The notes under the pieces are model-generated. The model was not told where the DNA came from. It made no database searches and saw nothing but the letters and a program-made list of their open reading frames with translations. From an uncultured Candidatus Peregrinibacteria bacterium (GTDB lineage: Bacteria; Patescibacteriota; Gracilibacteria; UBA1369): a stretch of DNA of 50,541 bases. The position numbers and the translations under genes were made by a program. Of the stretch, positions 41,819 to 50,541 are shown piece by piece (the first letter of the stretch is position 1; every line of letters starts with the position of its first letter). The DNA lies in the NCBI GenBank assembly GCA_937858825.1, contig CALMAI010000033.1, positions 1-50,541 of the forward strand, given 5' to 3'.

Positions 41819-42723
41819 CTATTGATGAAATTTCTCATGAACTTCCTTTAAGCGCTTATTCGTAAGATGCGTATAAATTTGAGTAGTCGTAATCGATGCA
41901 TGTCCCAGCATCTCCTGAACACTCCGAATGTCCGCACCATTAATCAGGAGTTCAGTCGCGAAGGAATGGCGCAAAACGTGCGGCGTCACTTTCTTAATAA
42001 TCCCGGCCTTTCGAGCATAGTTTCGAACCAGATACTGCACCATCACCGTGCTCAGCCGTCTCTTTTCCCCCATCGTAATATTTTCGCTCTGTTTTCCGCG
42101 CCGATAATTCAAAAAAAGAGGATCAAAATTGTCATCCCGAATCGCCAAATAGGACTCAATCGCTTCCGCAGCCCGATCGGACAAAAACACAATCCCTGCT
42201 TTTCTCGGACCATAAACTCCCGTCGTTCCAGATCCACCTGATCACAATTTAAACTCACCAACTCACTTACACGCAAACCGGTTGAATAGAGCGTTTCCAG
42301 AATCGCCCGATCCCGCCGTCCCCGAACAGACTCCGCATCCACAGCATCAAAAAGCCGCTCCAGTTCCTCCCGGCTCAAATACTCAACGGTCCTGTCCTCC
42401 ACTTTTCCCAAATCAATCTTTTCCGGTGACAAGGTATCAATATCGTTCTTCATGCACCACTTCAGGAAAGCCCGCAGCGCAATAACATGATAATTCTGCG
42501 TCTTCATCATCAGCAGTTTTTTTCCTTTTTCATCCTTCAAACGATTCAAATACAGCCGATACTCCTGAACTTTTTTTAAAGAGATCGATCCAACAGAAAT
42601 GTCTCCAGTCCAAGCCAAAAATCTGCCCAAATAATGGCCATAATTTTCGATAGTTTTTTCCGATTGGTTGCGACCGATTTCTGCATGCTGCAAAAACTGG
42701 CCGATAGCATCTTCAAGTTTCAT
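41819..42723 (-). pseudogene. xerC: frameshifted XerC/XerD-type tyrosine recombinase
   Basis: Together the two frames make one complete site-specific recombinase of about 300 aa. The N-terminal core-binding domain and the first part of the catalytic domain are in one frame (MKLEDAIGQFLQHAEIGRNQSEKTI..., STGLRVSELVSL with the first catalytic Arg, ending near ERREFMV). The rest is in another frame ([16 protein letters not shown]..., [26 protein letters not shown] with His, Arg, His and the nucleophilic Tyr). The break lies at about 42200-42212, in the beta-hairpin that carries the catalytic Lys. All other catalytic residues are intact. Leaderless-type promoter: TATAAT 6 nt before the ATG. Could be a recent pseudogene, a sequencing error or recoding. 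Confidence 0.85.
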
Positions 42724-42758
42724 GACACCATTATAGATCCGACCACCTAAAGGAGTAA

Positions 42759-42786
42759 TTGAAAAAATCTCAAAATATGTTATAAT
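42759..42786 (+). promoter_or_regulatory. promoter of the SLH protein / giant protein operon
   Basis: TTGAAA (42759-42764), 16-bp spacer with an extended -10 TG, TATAAT (42781-42786), 32 nt before the ATG at 42819. One of the strongest promoters here, in front of a two-gene surface/giant operon. Confidence 0.78.
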
Positions 42787-42818
42787 TAATAGATATTTTT
42801 GGGTTCACAAAAACAAAA

Positions 42819-44867
42819 ATGAATATATTCGATTTCATCAAAACCAACCGCACAATCGCACTCTACGTTGTACTTGGAATCATAGGGACAGTAGTCGCGA
42901 TTGCAGCTATCTATCTGGGAGGAAATTTGTACCAGGGAAGTTTGATCAGTTCAACACAGTTGAATCAATCACTTCAAAACGTAACGACCAATCAGCCAAG
43001 CCAGATTCAGGTCCAGACAACACCAGCCACAGGTGGACCAATAACGTGTTCCGGTACACCAAATCCGGCAGATCCAAACCAATCTGTCACATGGACAATG
43101 GTCGTGAATGAAGCCATGCTGCAGGAGGAGGATCCATACATTGATATAGAATCATATTTCTGGAGCGGGGATACATCGGGAGGAACAGCAAATTCAGAAA
43201 AAACATTCACTGTTTCATATCCAAACGGTAAAACGACAGCAACAGTAACACCAATTGTAAGCGTTCTTACTGGTCCGGACAATTATGAAGATATAGCCGG
43301 AACACCATGCTCAATCACCATCAATTCAACAACACCATCCAACACCGAAAACCAGACACAAACAGAAAATCCGGCATCACAGGCCACAATCTCTTGTACA
43401 GGATCTCCAAATCCTGGAACCACGGGACAAATTGTTACCTGGACCATCTTCGTCGATGAAGCCAAGCTTATGGAAGAGCAGCCACATAATGGCATAACCA
43501 GTTACTTCTTTTTGGATGAAGATGGCAAAGCCCCTGGGCAGGAATCAGAAAACGGAAAAGTTTTAAAAACTGTCTACCCGGCAGGCACAACATCGGCCAC
43601 GCTCACTCCAGTTGTGAACATTCTGACAGGACAAAATTTCGACACTGGAATTGAAGGAGAGGATTGCTCAATCACACTTGAAGATCCAGCTCCAGAAAAC
43701 GAAAACCAGGAAGAGGAAAACGAAACACAAACAACAGAAGAAACAGAAACCACCACCGAACTTGTCGACACGGAAGAACAGACAACAGAAACGCAAACCG
43801 GAACACTCCCGGCAAAAGACATTCTCACCTGCGCTTTTACACCAAAACCAATCATTCAGGAAAAGAACGAAAGCGCATTGGCAATTTGTGGATTGAACGA
43901 AAGCGCTCTTGTGGAAGCTTACATTATGCCGGCATCATTCACGCCGAGCGAAACAATCGACACTTCAGCAGCAATCACAACCATCCTGCCAAAAACATCA
44001 AAACAGGCAGCACCATTTAATCTGTCCTGGAATGCCCAAAAAGATAAATTCAATCAGCCGGTTGCGGAGGGAACATACACATTCGTTGTCGCAGCCAGGC
44101 CAAACAATCAATACTTACCAGATCTATCAATTCGTGAGTTTACTGTCCTGGCAAAGGAGCCGGAAGTAGAGCCAGAGCCAACTCCACAGCAAGAGCAGAC
44201 TCCGACAGAAACAACACAAACAGAAACCACAGAGCAAGATCAGCAGCCATCACCAACAACGCAAACAAGCGCATGTGAAGGAGTTGACTACCCAAGTGAC
44301 ATTGCCGGACACTGGGCTGAATCAATCATCAAATCAGCCTACGACGCCTGCCTCATCCAGGGTTACGAAGATGGAACCTTCCATCCGGATCAGGCAATTT
44401 CCAGAGCAGAAGCTGTAAAACTTGTCCTTTCACTGGCGGGAATCAGTCCACACCAGGGTTGCTACAGCGCTAACTGTGGAGCCGGTTATCCAAATAACTT
44501 TTTCAACGATATTACCGCAACATGGCAGGGACCATGGGTTCGCGCGGCATGGGATGAAGGAATTGTCGAAGGATACGGGGCAAACGAATTTGGTCCGCAA
44601 TTCGCTATAACACGTGCAGAAGCAACTGCTCTCACTGCACGAACATTCAAGGTCCCGGCACACCAGGGTTGCTACACAACCAACTGTGGAGCCGGACATC
44701 CTGACAATCTTTTTAACGACATCACAGACGCATGGCAGGGACCATGGGTTCGCACAGCCTGGGATAACGGATGGATCAGCGGCACATCAGCCAATCGGTT
44801 CGAACCAAACCGACCAATCACCCGAGCCGAACTCTTAAAAATGGCAAAACTTGCCGCAACCAACTAA
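42819..44867 (+). CDS. SLH-domain surface protein with two tandem Cys-paired beta domains
   Basis: A 682-aa protein with an N-terminal transmembrane/signal-anchor helix (about residues 13-35, IALYVVLGIIGTVVAIAAIYLG). Two homologous beta domains follow (about 75-170 and 190-285). Each starts with a Cys in CSG/CTG-x-PNP and ends with CSIT, and shares TVSYPNGKTTATVTPIVSVLTG / TVYPAGTTSATLTPVVNILTG. A Thr/Glu-rich stalk comes next, a third beta domain, and a second Thr/Gln-rich stalk. Three C-terminal SLH motifs start near residue 490 (AGHWAESIIKSAYDACLIQGY). Between them a Cys-containing insert, HQGCY..NCGAG, occurs twice. The stop is 1 bp before the next gene, the second giant protein, so the two form an operon. 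Confidence 0.88.
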   Translation: MNIFDFIKTNRTIALYVVLGIIGTVVAIAAIYLGGNLYQGSLISSTQLNQSLQNVTTNQPSQIQVQTTPATGGPITCSGTPNPADPNQSVTWTMVVNEAMLQEEDPYIDIESYFWSGDTSGGTANSEKTFTVSYPNGKTTATVTPIVSVLTGPDNYEDIAGTPCSITINSTTPSNTENQTQTENPASQATISCTGSPNPGTTGQIVTWTIFVDEAKLMEEQPHNGITSYFFLDEDGKAPGQESENGKVLKTVYPAGTTSATLTPVVNILTGQNFDTGIEGEDCSITLEDPAPENENQEEENETQTTEETETTTELVDTEEQTTETQTGTLPAKDILTCAFTPKPIIQEKNESALAICGLNESALVEAYIMPASFTPSETIDTSAAITTILPKTSKQAAPFNLSWNAQKDKFNQPVAEGTYTFVVAARPNNQYLPDLSIREFTVLAKEPEVEPEPTPQQEQTPTETTQTETTEQDQQPSPTTQTSACEGVDYPSDIAGHWAESIIKSAYDACLIQGYEDGTFHPDQAISRAEAVKLVLSLAGISPHQGCYSANCGAGYPNNFFNDITATWQGPWVRAAWDEGIVEGYGANEFGPQFAITRAEATALTARTFKVPAHQGCYTTNCGAGHPDNLFNDITDAWQGPWVRTAWDNGWISGTSANRFEPNRPITRAELLKMAKLAATN

Positions 44868-44868
44868 C

Positions 44869-47800
44869 ATGGGAGAAACAGAAAAACACAATCCAAACCA
44901 GGAGCGTCGGCCCCACAATGAGACAGCAATCGAAAAAGCCGAACGTCTTCAAAGAGAGGCTGAAGAGGTTGGCAAAAAGAAAATCATCAGTAAATCCAAG
45001 CGTGAACGGCTCAAGCAACAGGTTGAAAACGTGGACATTCGCGAAGATCACCACTACGAATTGGGCGAATATGATGGCGCAAAACTAGAAAAAAAATTCA
45101 ACGTGGTTGAGGGAAGTGTGGATGCCACTCCATATGGGGCACGCGCAATCACCGAAAAAGTCTATAAAGACAAGTCCGAAGCGGCAGCACTCCTGGTCAA
45201 AATTTATGAAAAAGAGCAGGGAAAGGATCGTTTCACGTCCGCCACGCAGAAACTGATCGAGCAGCATCTGGACATGCTTAAAAAACTAGGGAGTCAAAAA
45301 AAATCTGTTTTTGAAAAAGGAAAAACATCAGAACAACTCTTTAGCTCCGGCGGAATCTATAACTTTGTTCTCGCATTTCAGCGTGCCATGGACGCTTTCC
45401 CTTCTACAGAGAGCTTGGAAAAAAGCGAGTGCATTTTCCATTTAAGTATTGGAGAAACGGTCACAAACAAAGATGAACGATACGTTCGCACTTTTTCCCG
45501 CAAAGAAAAAAAGCCAGAGCCAGGAGAAAAGCCCGACAAGCCAGAAGTACAGCCAGGGAAAAAAGCTGAAACACCAGATGAAGACTACCCGGACGTGAAA
45601 ATCGTCAACGGGGATTACATGATTGCCCACACCGTCTCTTCAAACATCCTTCCAACCACAAACAAGTTAGGTGAAACCATTAATATCGACCTCGACAAAG
45701 AGTCTACAAACGTCATCGACAGCTATACCAGACTTGGCATCATCGCTATGGTTGAAGGACTCAATCGTCTGCCCGAGCAGGCGCGTGGTCCGGTTCTTGA
45801 AAGAGTTTTTCAAAGCATTGGAGAAAAAGATCCAGAAAAAGGATTCCAGTTGATGCAGGAGATCATCAAGAATCAAAAAGCCACTCAGGAAGAGCAGCTT
45901 TTAGAAGGATTAAAAAACAAGATCGAAAACTCACCGGAAAACGAGAAAAAATACTGGCAGGCACAGCTGGCCCTTTACGAAATGAGTCAACTCGACGAAA
46001 ACGGCTATCCAAAACTGGAAGCGTATGAGTCACAACAAAAAATGCGGGAAGCACTGTCTCTACTCGCTGATATCAATGTCGACTCACTCCCGGAAAGCCT
46101 GCAGGAAATGGCAAAAGAGCAGAAGAAATACCTGGAACTTTCTATACGCCACAGCATCGCCACAGACATGATTGCCAGCATGAACATGTCTATCGACATG
46201 ATGATGAAAGAGATGGAAGACTTTGTTGAACTCAAAGCAGAGCGTCGTGCAGACATCAAAGACGACCTGGACAATATGTGGGACAGCGACGAAGAGGTCT
46301 ACATGGCAGCAAAACATGTCATGGAAGGACTCCGTCTCCTTATTAGATACCAATATCCAATCGACGCAGAAACACAGAGCATCACCAATCCGGTGAAGTA
46401 CTACTACGACAAACTCATGAAGGGAGAGATCACGTCTATCGACATCCCGGAAGGCCAAACAGCAGTCATGACAGACGTTTTGAAAGATCATCCCACAACC
46501 ATCAAAGGTCCGGGAAAAATTGATCTCAACGAACTCTTTGTCGATAGACAGGAAGAAGCGCGCCTTTTTGAAGAGTATCAGAGCGGAAAAGAGCGCCTTG
46601 GGGAAAAAGGCATTTGGGCTTTGGCAAAAGACACTCGGGACAGTGTCTACGATACCATTGTTCCAGAAAGTATTCGTGAATATTCAAACTGGATTATTGG
46701 TGGAGTCGCAGGCGCATCAATGCCATGGATGATTCCAAGCGTTATTGCCGGAGGAGCTTTGCCGGAATACTTCGGTGGAGAACGCAGCAGCTTTATGGAA
46801 AAGCAGTCCAAAGGAGGAATCCTGCAAAGATCATCAGAAATTTTCCCAGAAAACGGTGACCTTGCCGCATTCCTTAATGAAAATCCAGGTGGAAACGCAA
46901 AAGATATTGAAAATCTTGGCGCCGTCGAAAAAATGCAGATCGAAAAAATACGACACATGTTTATAAGCGGACAGTTCTACGAAGCCCGCGCACTTTGCAT
47001 CCAGATTCTCCAAAAAAGGTTGGATGAGAAAAAGAAATTCCGCATGGAAAAAGTGGATACCACAACGCCGGAATTCCGTGAACTTATAGAAGATCATGGT
47101 GAACAAATTAAGGCACAGGCCAAGCTCCAGCTATTAGAACAGGGAATCGACGAGTCCAACTTTGCCGAACAGAACATTCCAAAACCAGGCGGCGGATCGT
47201 ACGCAAATCTGGACGAATTCATTGAAGAAAAAATGATGGATGCTCTGAAAGGGCGAGCTTACATCGACGAACAAGGTATTAACGCAAGCCACTTCACCGA
47301 TGAAGAAGTTTCAAATTTCAGCGGTTATGAAAAAAAAGCACTCGAACTTCTCAACGATTTGAATGGGGAAGGAGCCTTTGATCTAGCCGAGGAAAATGCG
47401 ATCATCGCCAAAGAGATTACGCAGCTGGTGGTTGAAATCGCTATCATCGAACTCGCGACCTGGGGTGCCGGTACGTATGCCGCGGCCGCCCTTGCCGCTG
47501 CCCGCCTTGGACAAATGGGTGTACGCGCTATGGAAGTTGCCAACATGGTTGCCAGAGCATCAGAAGTCGCGGCAAAAGTCCCACGTCTTGCATCAGCCGG
47601 AAAAACCATTGCTCACGCAACACTTTTTGTACAGGCACAAGCCACCATGCACGGCAATGCGGGAATTTTGGGAACATCAGAAGGATGGAGACAAGTCGGA
47701 TACACTGCCGCAACATTTGGCATGATGAAAGGCGTACAAGGCCTCGCTCGGGGAACAGCAGAAGGAATGGTCCGCACTGTCGAAGAAGGAGCGACTGGAT

Positions 47801-49449
47801 TTCAACGACTCCGTCACCCACTTCAACAATTGCAATACCTTAACCGTACTGCCCGCGCGAGCGGAAAATTAGGAACTGCCGGAGCAGAAGTAGCAGAAGG
47901 ATTTGTCGAAATCGGAGCTCTCCAGGGAATGTCTCAGTTGGAACAGGAGCTCGCTATCATCTACAACGAATGGACCGGTGACAAAAAAGGAGAACTGGCT
48001 GCCCGCGCCCGCGATACCAAATTCTGGGACTGGAAAGAACTTGCTCATACTGCAGCCGTCGTAATATCTCTTCGTGGTGGACGCCTGGCTGGTGAATTGA
48101 GTGGAACCAAACTAGCATCACAGAAATTTAACGGAGTAGAAAATCCAAACCAAATGGTCTCCATTGGAAAAAAACATTTCTTCCAGGGAGAGGTTATTGA
48201 TCTCAAACCAACAACCAGTGCCCAGGTTATTGGTATAGAAAAAGTTGAACTCGCACCGGATAGGATCGGAACTCGTTTACGAGTCCGTCTCTCTGATGGA
48301 ACCGAAAAAGTCGTAAAATCTGGTGATGTTGTAACCGAAAGCACAACTGGAGATATCAAATTTGGAAAACGTGCTTTCAATGCCAACGACATAGTTGAAA
48401 TTAAGAGCAACCTACCAGCGCAGGGAAAAGTGGTGGGAGTGGAAACAATCGAAACTTCCCCAAGTACATGGTTAACACGTTTCAAAGTAGAGCTTCCAGG
48501 CGGAGAAGTAGTCACAGTAAAATACGCCGACGTCATCGCACCTCCCAAAAAAGGGCCAGGAAAAATTCGCCAGTACTTATCGGAAAGAGCTGATAGATTA
48601 GGGCAAAAAATTAGCAGTGCAAAAGAGACAATTGGAGAAAAATCCAAAAGTGCCAAGCAAAGAGTAGTCGAACAATACGGAAAATTTAAAGAAATAGTCC
48701 AAAAACGATCCTTCCTCAAAAACGTGAAGGAACAACTGAAAATATCAGAAAAGGCGCAAAAAGGAGCAGAGAAAGAGTTGCAAGAGCTCAAAGATGCTAT
48801 TCAAAATGAGCAAAAAATTGATGTGGCCAAACAGGTAGAATCAATTCGCCAAAAAGCTGAAGATGCAAAGATGTCAGCGGATGCAGCAAAAGTTATGTCA
48901 GATTTAGCGCTTGCAAAAGGTGTTGCTGAGTTTAAAGGTGTTGAACTCACCGAAGCATTCCAGCCATCAATGAGCGATGCAAAAGCGGCACTTAAAGCAG
49001 AAAAAGCTGGAGAACTAAAAGGAGTGCACATGAAAGAAACATCGGATCGATATAAACAAGCCAGAAAAGCTGCAGAAAAAGCAGAAAAAGCTGCGCAGGA
49101 AGCAGAGCAAATCGGCTTAAGGTCAGTTGTGTCCGAAGTTGGTGATGCCGCTCTCAAAAAAGCTGACAGGGTTGGAAAAATCCGCACAGAAATCGAGGAG
49201 GCTATAAAAGAAAAAGATTTAGAAACAGCGAAATCAAAGCTCGAAGAAATGAAAGAAATTCATGATCAGGTCAAAGAAGATACTCTCGATGTCATGTATG
49301 CGGCTGACCAGGTGCCAACATCAGATGCTTTCAAAAAGATAAAAAAACAGGTTGTGAATGCCCGGGCTCAGGCAACCTTAGACGTGGAAGCTGCGGAAAA
49401 AGCCATAAATGGCAATCAGCCAAGTCGGTTAAGAATTGCAACCGACTAA
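44869..49449 (+). CDS. second giant (1526 aa) helical protein with hydrophobic block and repeated beta modules
   Basis: Starts at ATG 44869, one base after the SLH gene stop; a TTG start 18 nt upstream is possible. No signal peptide. Residues 1-about 600 are charged and helical. A hydrophobic stretch (WIIGGVAGASMPWMIPSVIAGGALP) lies near residue 608. Residues about 855-1090 form a Gly/Ala-rich hydrophobic block (IELATWGAGTYAAAALAAARLG, GLARGTAEGMVRTVEEGA). Two copies of a roughly 60-residue beta module follow at about 1095-1225 (HFFQGEVIDLKPTTSAQVIG and AFNANDIVEIKSNLPAQGKV). The C-terminal 300 residues are Lys/Glu/Ala-rich coiled coil. The overall plan resembles the other giant protein. No enzyme motif recognised; function unknown. 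Confidence 0.78.
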   Translation: MGETEKHNPNQERRPHNETAIEKAERLQREAEEVGKKKIISKSKRERLKQQVENVDIREDHHYELGEYDGAKLEKKFNVVEGSVDATPYGARAITEKVYKDKSEAAALLVKIYEKEQGKDRFTSATQKLIEQHLDMLKKLGSQKKSVFEKGKTSEQLFSSGGIYNFVLAFQRAMDAFPSTESLEKSECIFHLSIGETVTNKDERYVRTFSRKEKKPEPGEKPDKPEVQPGKKAETPDEDYPDVKIVNGDYMIAHTVSSNILPTTNKLGETINIDLDKESTNVIDSYTRLGIIAMVEGLNRLPEQARGPVLERVFQSIGEKDPEKGFQLMQEIIKNQKATQEEQLLEGLKNKIENSPENEKKYWQAQLALYEMSQLDENGYPKLEAYESQQKMREALSLLADINVDSLPESLQEMAKEQKKYLELSIRHSIATDMIASMNMSIDMMMKEMEDFVELKAERRADIKDDLDNMWDSDEEVYMAAKHVMEGLRLLIRYQYPIDAETQSITNPVKYYYDKLMKGEITSIDIPEGQTAVMTDVLKDHPTTIKGPGKIDLNELFVDRQEEARLFEEYQSGKERLGEKGIWALAKDTRDSVYDTIVPESIREYSNWIIGGVAGASMPWMIPSVIAGGALPEYFGGERSSFMEKQSKGGILQRSSEIFPENGDLAAFLNENPGGNAKDIENLGAVEKMQIEKIRHMFISGQFYEARALCIQILQKRLDEKKKFRMEKVDTTTPEFRELIEDHGEQIKAQAKLQLLEQGIDESNFAEQNIPKPGGGSYANLDEFIEEKMMDALKGRAYIDEQGINASHFTDEEVSNFSGYEKKALELLNDLNGEGAFDLAEENAIIAKEITQLVVEIAIIELATWGAGTYAAAALAAARLGQMGVRAMEVANMVARASEVAAKVPRLASAGKTIAHATLFVQAQATMHGNAGILGTSEGWRQVGYTAATFGMMKGVQGLARGTAEGMVRTVEEGATGFQRLRHPLQQLQYLNRTARASGKLGTAGAEVAEGFVEIGALQGMSQLEQELAIIYNEWTGDKKGELAARARDTKFWDWKELAHTAAVVISLRGGRLAGELSGTKLASQKFNGVENPNQMVSIGKKHFFQGEVIDLKPTTSAQVIGIEKVELAPDRIGTRLRVRLSDGTEKVVKSGDVVTESTTGDIKFGKRAFNANDIVEIKSNLPAQGKVVGVETIETSPSTWLTRFKVELPGGEVVTVKYADVIAPPKKGPGKIRQYLSERADRLGQKISSAKETIGEKSKSAKQRVVEQYGKFKEIVQKRSFLKNVKEQLKISEKAQKGAEKELQELKDAIQNEQKIDVAKQVESIRQKAEDAKMSADAAKVMSDLALAKGVAEFKGVELTEAFQPSMSDAKAALKAEKAGELKGVHMKETSDRYKQARKAAEKAEKAAQEAEQIGLRSVVSEVGDAALKKADRVGKIRTEIEEAIKEKDLETAKSKLEEMKEIHDQVKEDTLDVMYAADQVPTSDAFKKIKKQVVNARAQATLDVEAAEKAINGNQPSRLRIATD

Positions 49450-49477
49450 GTTCTTTCAATCACACGAACAAACACGC

Positions 49478-49503
49478 TATAATCAGTGCACTTTACCGTG
49501 CAC
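49478..49503 (+). promoter_or_regulatory. dgt -10 box and leader inverted repeat
   Basis: TATAAT (49478-49483), then GTGCAC (49486-49491), six bases, GTGCAC (49498-49503) directly abutting the ATG at 49504. The two arms can pair as a hairpin at the very 5' end of the mRNA or bind a regulator over the start site. The -35 is weak (TTCAAT at 49455-49460). Confidence 0.6.
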
Positions 49504-50541
49504 ATGCTCAAAACCCGAGAACAACTCCTGGCAGAAGAGGATCAAAAACTGGCGCCCTACGCCATGCACAGCAAAGATTCCCAGGGCCGCATTCATCCAG
49601 AACAGCACGACGACTATCGCCTTCCTTTTCAAAGGGATCGTGATCGGATTATCCATTCACGGGCTTTTCGCCGGCTCCAGGCTAAAACACAAGTGTTCGT
49701 CAGTTACTACGGCGACCACTATCGTGATCGCCTCACTCACTCAATCGAAGTCGCACAAATCGCCCGCGACATCGCCCGCCGTCTCGGCCTCAACGAAGAC
49801 CTGGCCGAATGCATCGCCCTCGCACACGATTTAGGACATCCACCCTTTGGTCATGGAGGTGAAGAAGCCCTTGATGAAGCCCTGAGAGAACATGGACTTT
49901 CTTTTGAGCACAATGAGCAAAGTCGCCGTATCGTTCAAACACTTGAGCACATTTACCCCACGTTCAACGGGCTGAACCTTTCTGTTGAAGTGGTCGATGG
50001 ACTCATTAAGCACAGTCCTGAAAAGTATAAAACCTCAATCCAGTTTCAAACCTACGCTCATTTGGAAACCCAGGTGGCTGACCATGCCGACGAAATCGCG
50101 TACACCAATCACGACATCGATGACGCCCTCCGCAGTGAAACCATTTCCGCAGACCAACTCGACCAGTTTAAACTCTGGACAGAAGCAAAAGAGTACGTCC
50201 TCAATGAATACGGATCAGAAAACATAACTCAGGATCCCGAAAGTCAGCGTCGCTTCCACAGCAGAGTGATTAGTCGGATGATCAGTCGAATGATTCAGGA
50301 TCTTCAGGAAACAACCGAGTTACAGCTACAGAAAAACAATATCGATTCAGTTGAAAAAGTGCGCTCTTATAAAGGGAAAATCGTAAATTTCAGCCCTGCT
50401 CTTAATCCTCACATTCAGGAGCTCCGTCAATTTCTTCGTGAAAAGTTTTACTTCCATCCAAAAGTCCATAAACAAATAGAAAACGGCCAAAACATTGTCA
50501 AAAAACTTTTTCAGTACTATCGTGGCTATCCACAAGAGCTC
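49504..50541 (+). CDS. dgt: deoxyguanosinetriphosphate triphosphohydrolase-like HD protein (partial)
   Basis: Open from ATG 49504 to the window edge (346 codons, no stop), so the C-terminus is missing. An HD-domain hydrolase of the dGTPase family, which splits dNTPs to nucleoside and triphosphate and tunes dNTP pools. Motifs: RDRDRIIHSRAFRRLQAKTQVF, THSIEVAQIARDIA (first metal His), ALAHDLGHPPFGHGGE (HD pair), FEHNEQSRRIV, and HADEIAYTNHDIDDAL (metal Asp). Frame start MLKTREQLLAEEDQKLAPYA is typical. Substrate preference cannot be told from sequence. Confidence 0.93.
   Translation, partial: MLKTREQLLAEEDQKLAPYAMHSKDSQGRIHPEQHDDYRLPFQRDRDRIIHSRAFRRLQAKTQVFVSYYGDHYRDRLTHSIEVAQIARDIARRLGLNEDLAECIALAHDLGHPPFGHGGEEALDEALREHGLSFEHNEQSRRIVQTLEHIYPTFNGLNLSVEVVDGLIKHSPEKYKTSIQFQTYAHLETQVADHADEIAYTNHDIDDALRSETISADQLDQFKLWTEAKEYVLNEYGSENITQDPESQRRFHSRVISRMISRMIQDLQETTELQLQKNNIDSVEKVRSYKGKIVNFSPALNPHIQELRQFLREKFYFHPKVHKQIENGQNIVKKLFQYYRGYPQEL

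Overview
The window reads as a gene-dense chromosome segment of a Gram-positive-like, surface-layered bacterium, most likely a member of the Patescibacteria (Candidate Phyla Radiation; Peregrinibacteria-like). Reasons: very short intergenic spaces and overlapping 3' ends, three proteins with S-layer homology (SLH) motifs, an LPETG surface protein, almost no Shine-Dalgarno sequences, encoded CCA ends on all three tRNA genes, and very long helical proteins of unknown function. UGA is used as a stop (for example after yraN and after the 1894-aa gene), so this is not a lineage that has reassigned UGA. The lineage call is inference. No CRISPR array, insertion sequence or prophage was seen.

Layout. 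1-8 kb: dnaB (-), yraN, a membrane PEGA protein, comM/yifB, a small membrane protein (-), murA, and a ComEC-type metallo-beta-lactamase protein (-). 7.5-14.6 kb: a sigma-70 factor with a near-consensus promoter, a DUF427 protein, an LPETG fibronectin-type protein (-), argS with an extra N-terminal domain, and two hypotheticals. 14.6-23.3 kb: tRNA-Cys and tRNA-Ser(GCT) with a structured leader, an AstE/AspA-type hydrolase, an SLH + beta-propeller protein, two small hypotheticals, an 1142-aa beta-helix/GEVED/SLH protein that ends in a sortase-like catalytic domain, and tRNA-Ser(TGA). 23.4-30.2 kb: an orphan OmpR-type winged helix, ctpA, ymdB, a small membrane protein, recA-recX, a secreted/membrane coiled-coil protein and nusA. 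30.2-42.7 kb: a 1894-aa giant protein with a small upstream partner, pilB, dprA, a small ORF, purM, ftsE and a frameshifted xer recombinase. 42.8-50.5 kb: an SLH protein, a second giant protein (1526 aa), and the start of dgt, which runs off the window.

How the genes fit together. (1) Cell surface: three SLH proteins, an LPETG protein and a C-terminal processing protease; the sortase-like domain fused to SLH motifs is the most striking feature, because it would place a transpeptidase on the outer lattice without a membrane anchor. (2) DNA uptake and recombination: comM, a ComEC-like nuclease-type domain, pilB, dprA, recA, recX and yraN are scattered here and look like much of a natural-transformation set. 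(3) Core information processing: dnaB, sigma factor, nusA, argS, three tRNAs, dgt. (4) Two giant, mostly helical proteins with a central Gly/Ala-rich hydrophobic block, one with GGDEF-like segments, have no function I can name.

Regulatory signals are readable: sigma-70 type boxes with 16-18 bp spacers recur in front of many genes. Several have the -10 only 6-9 bp before the ATG, which implies leaderless mRNAs. recA has a perfect 18-bp palindrome filling its promoter spacer, and nusA shares an interlocked divergent promoter with a secreted-protein gene.
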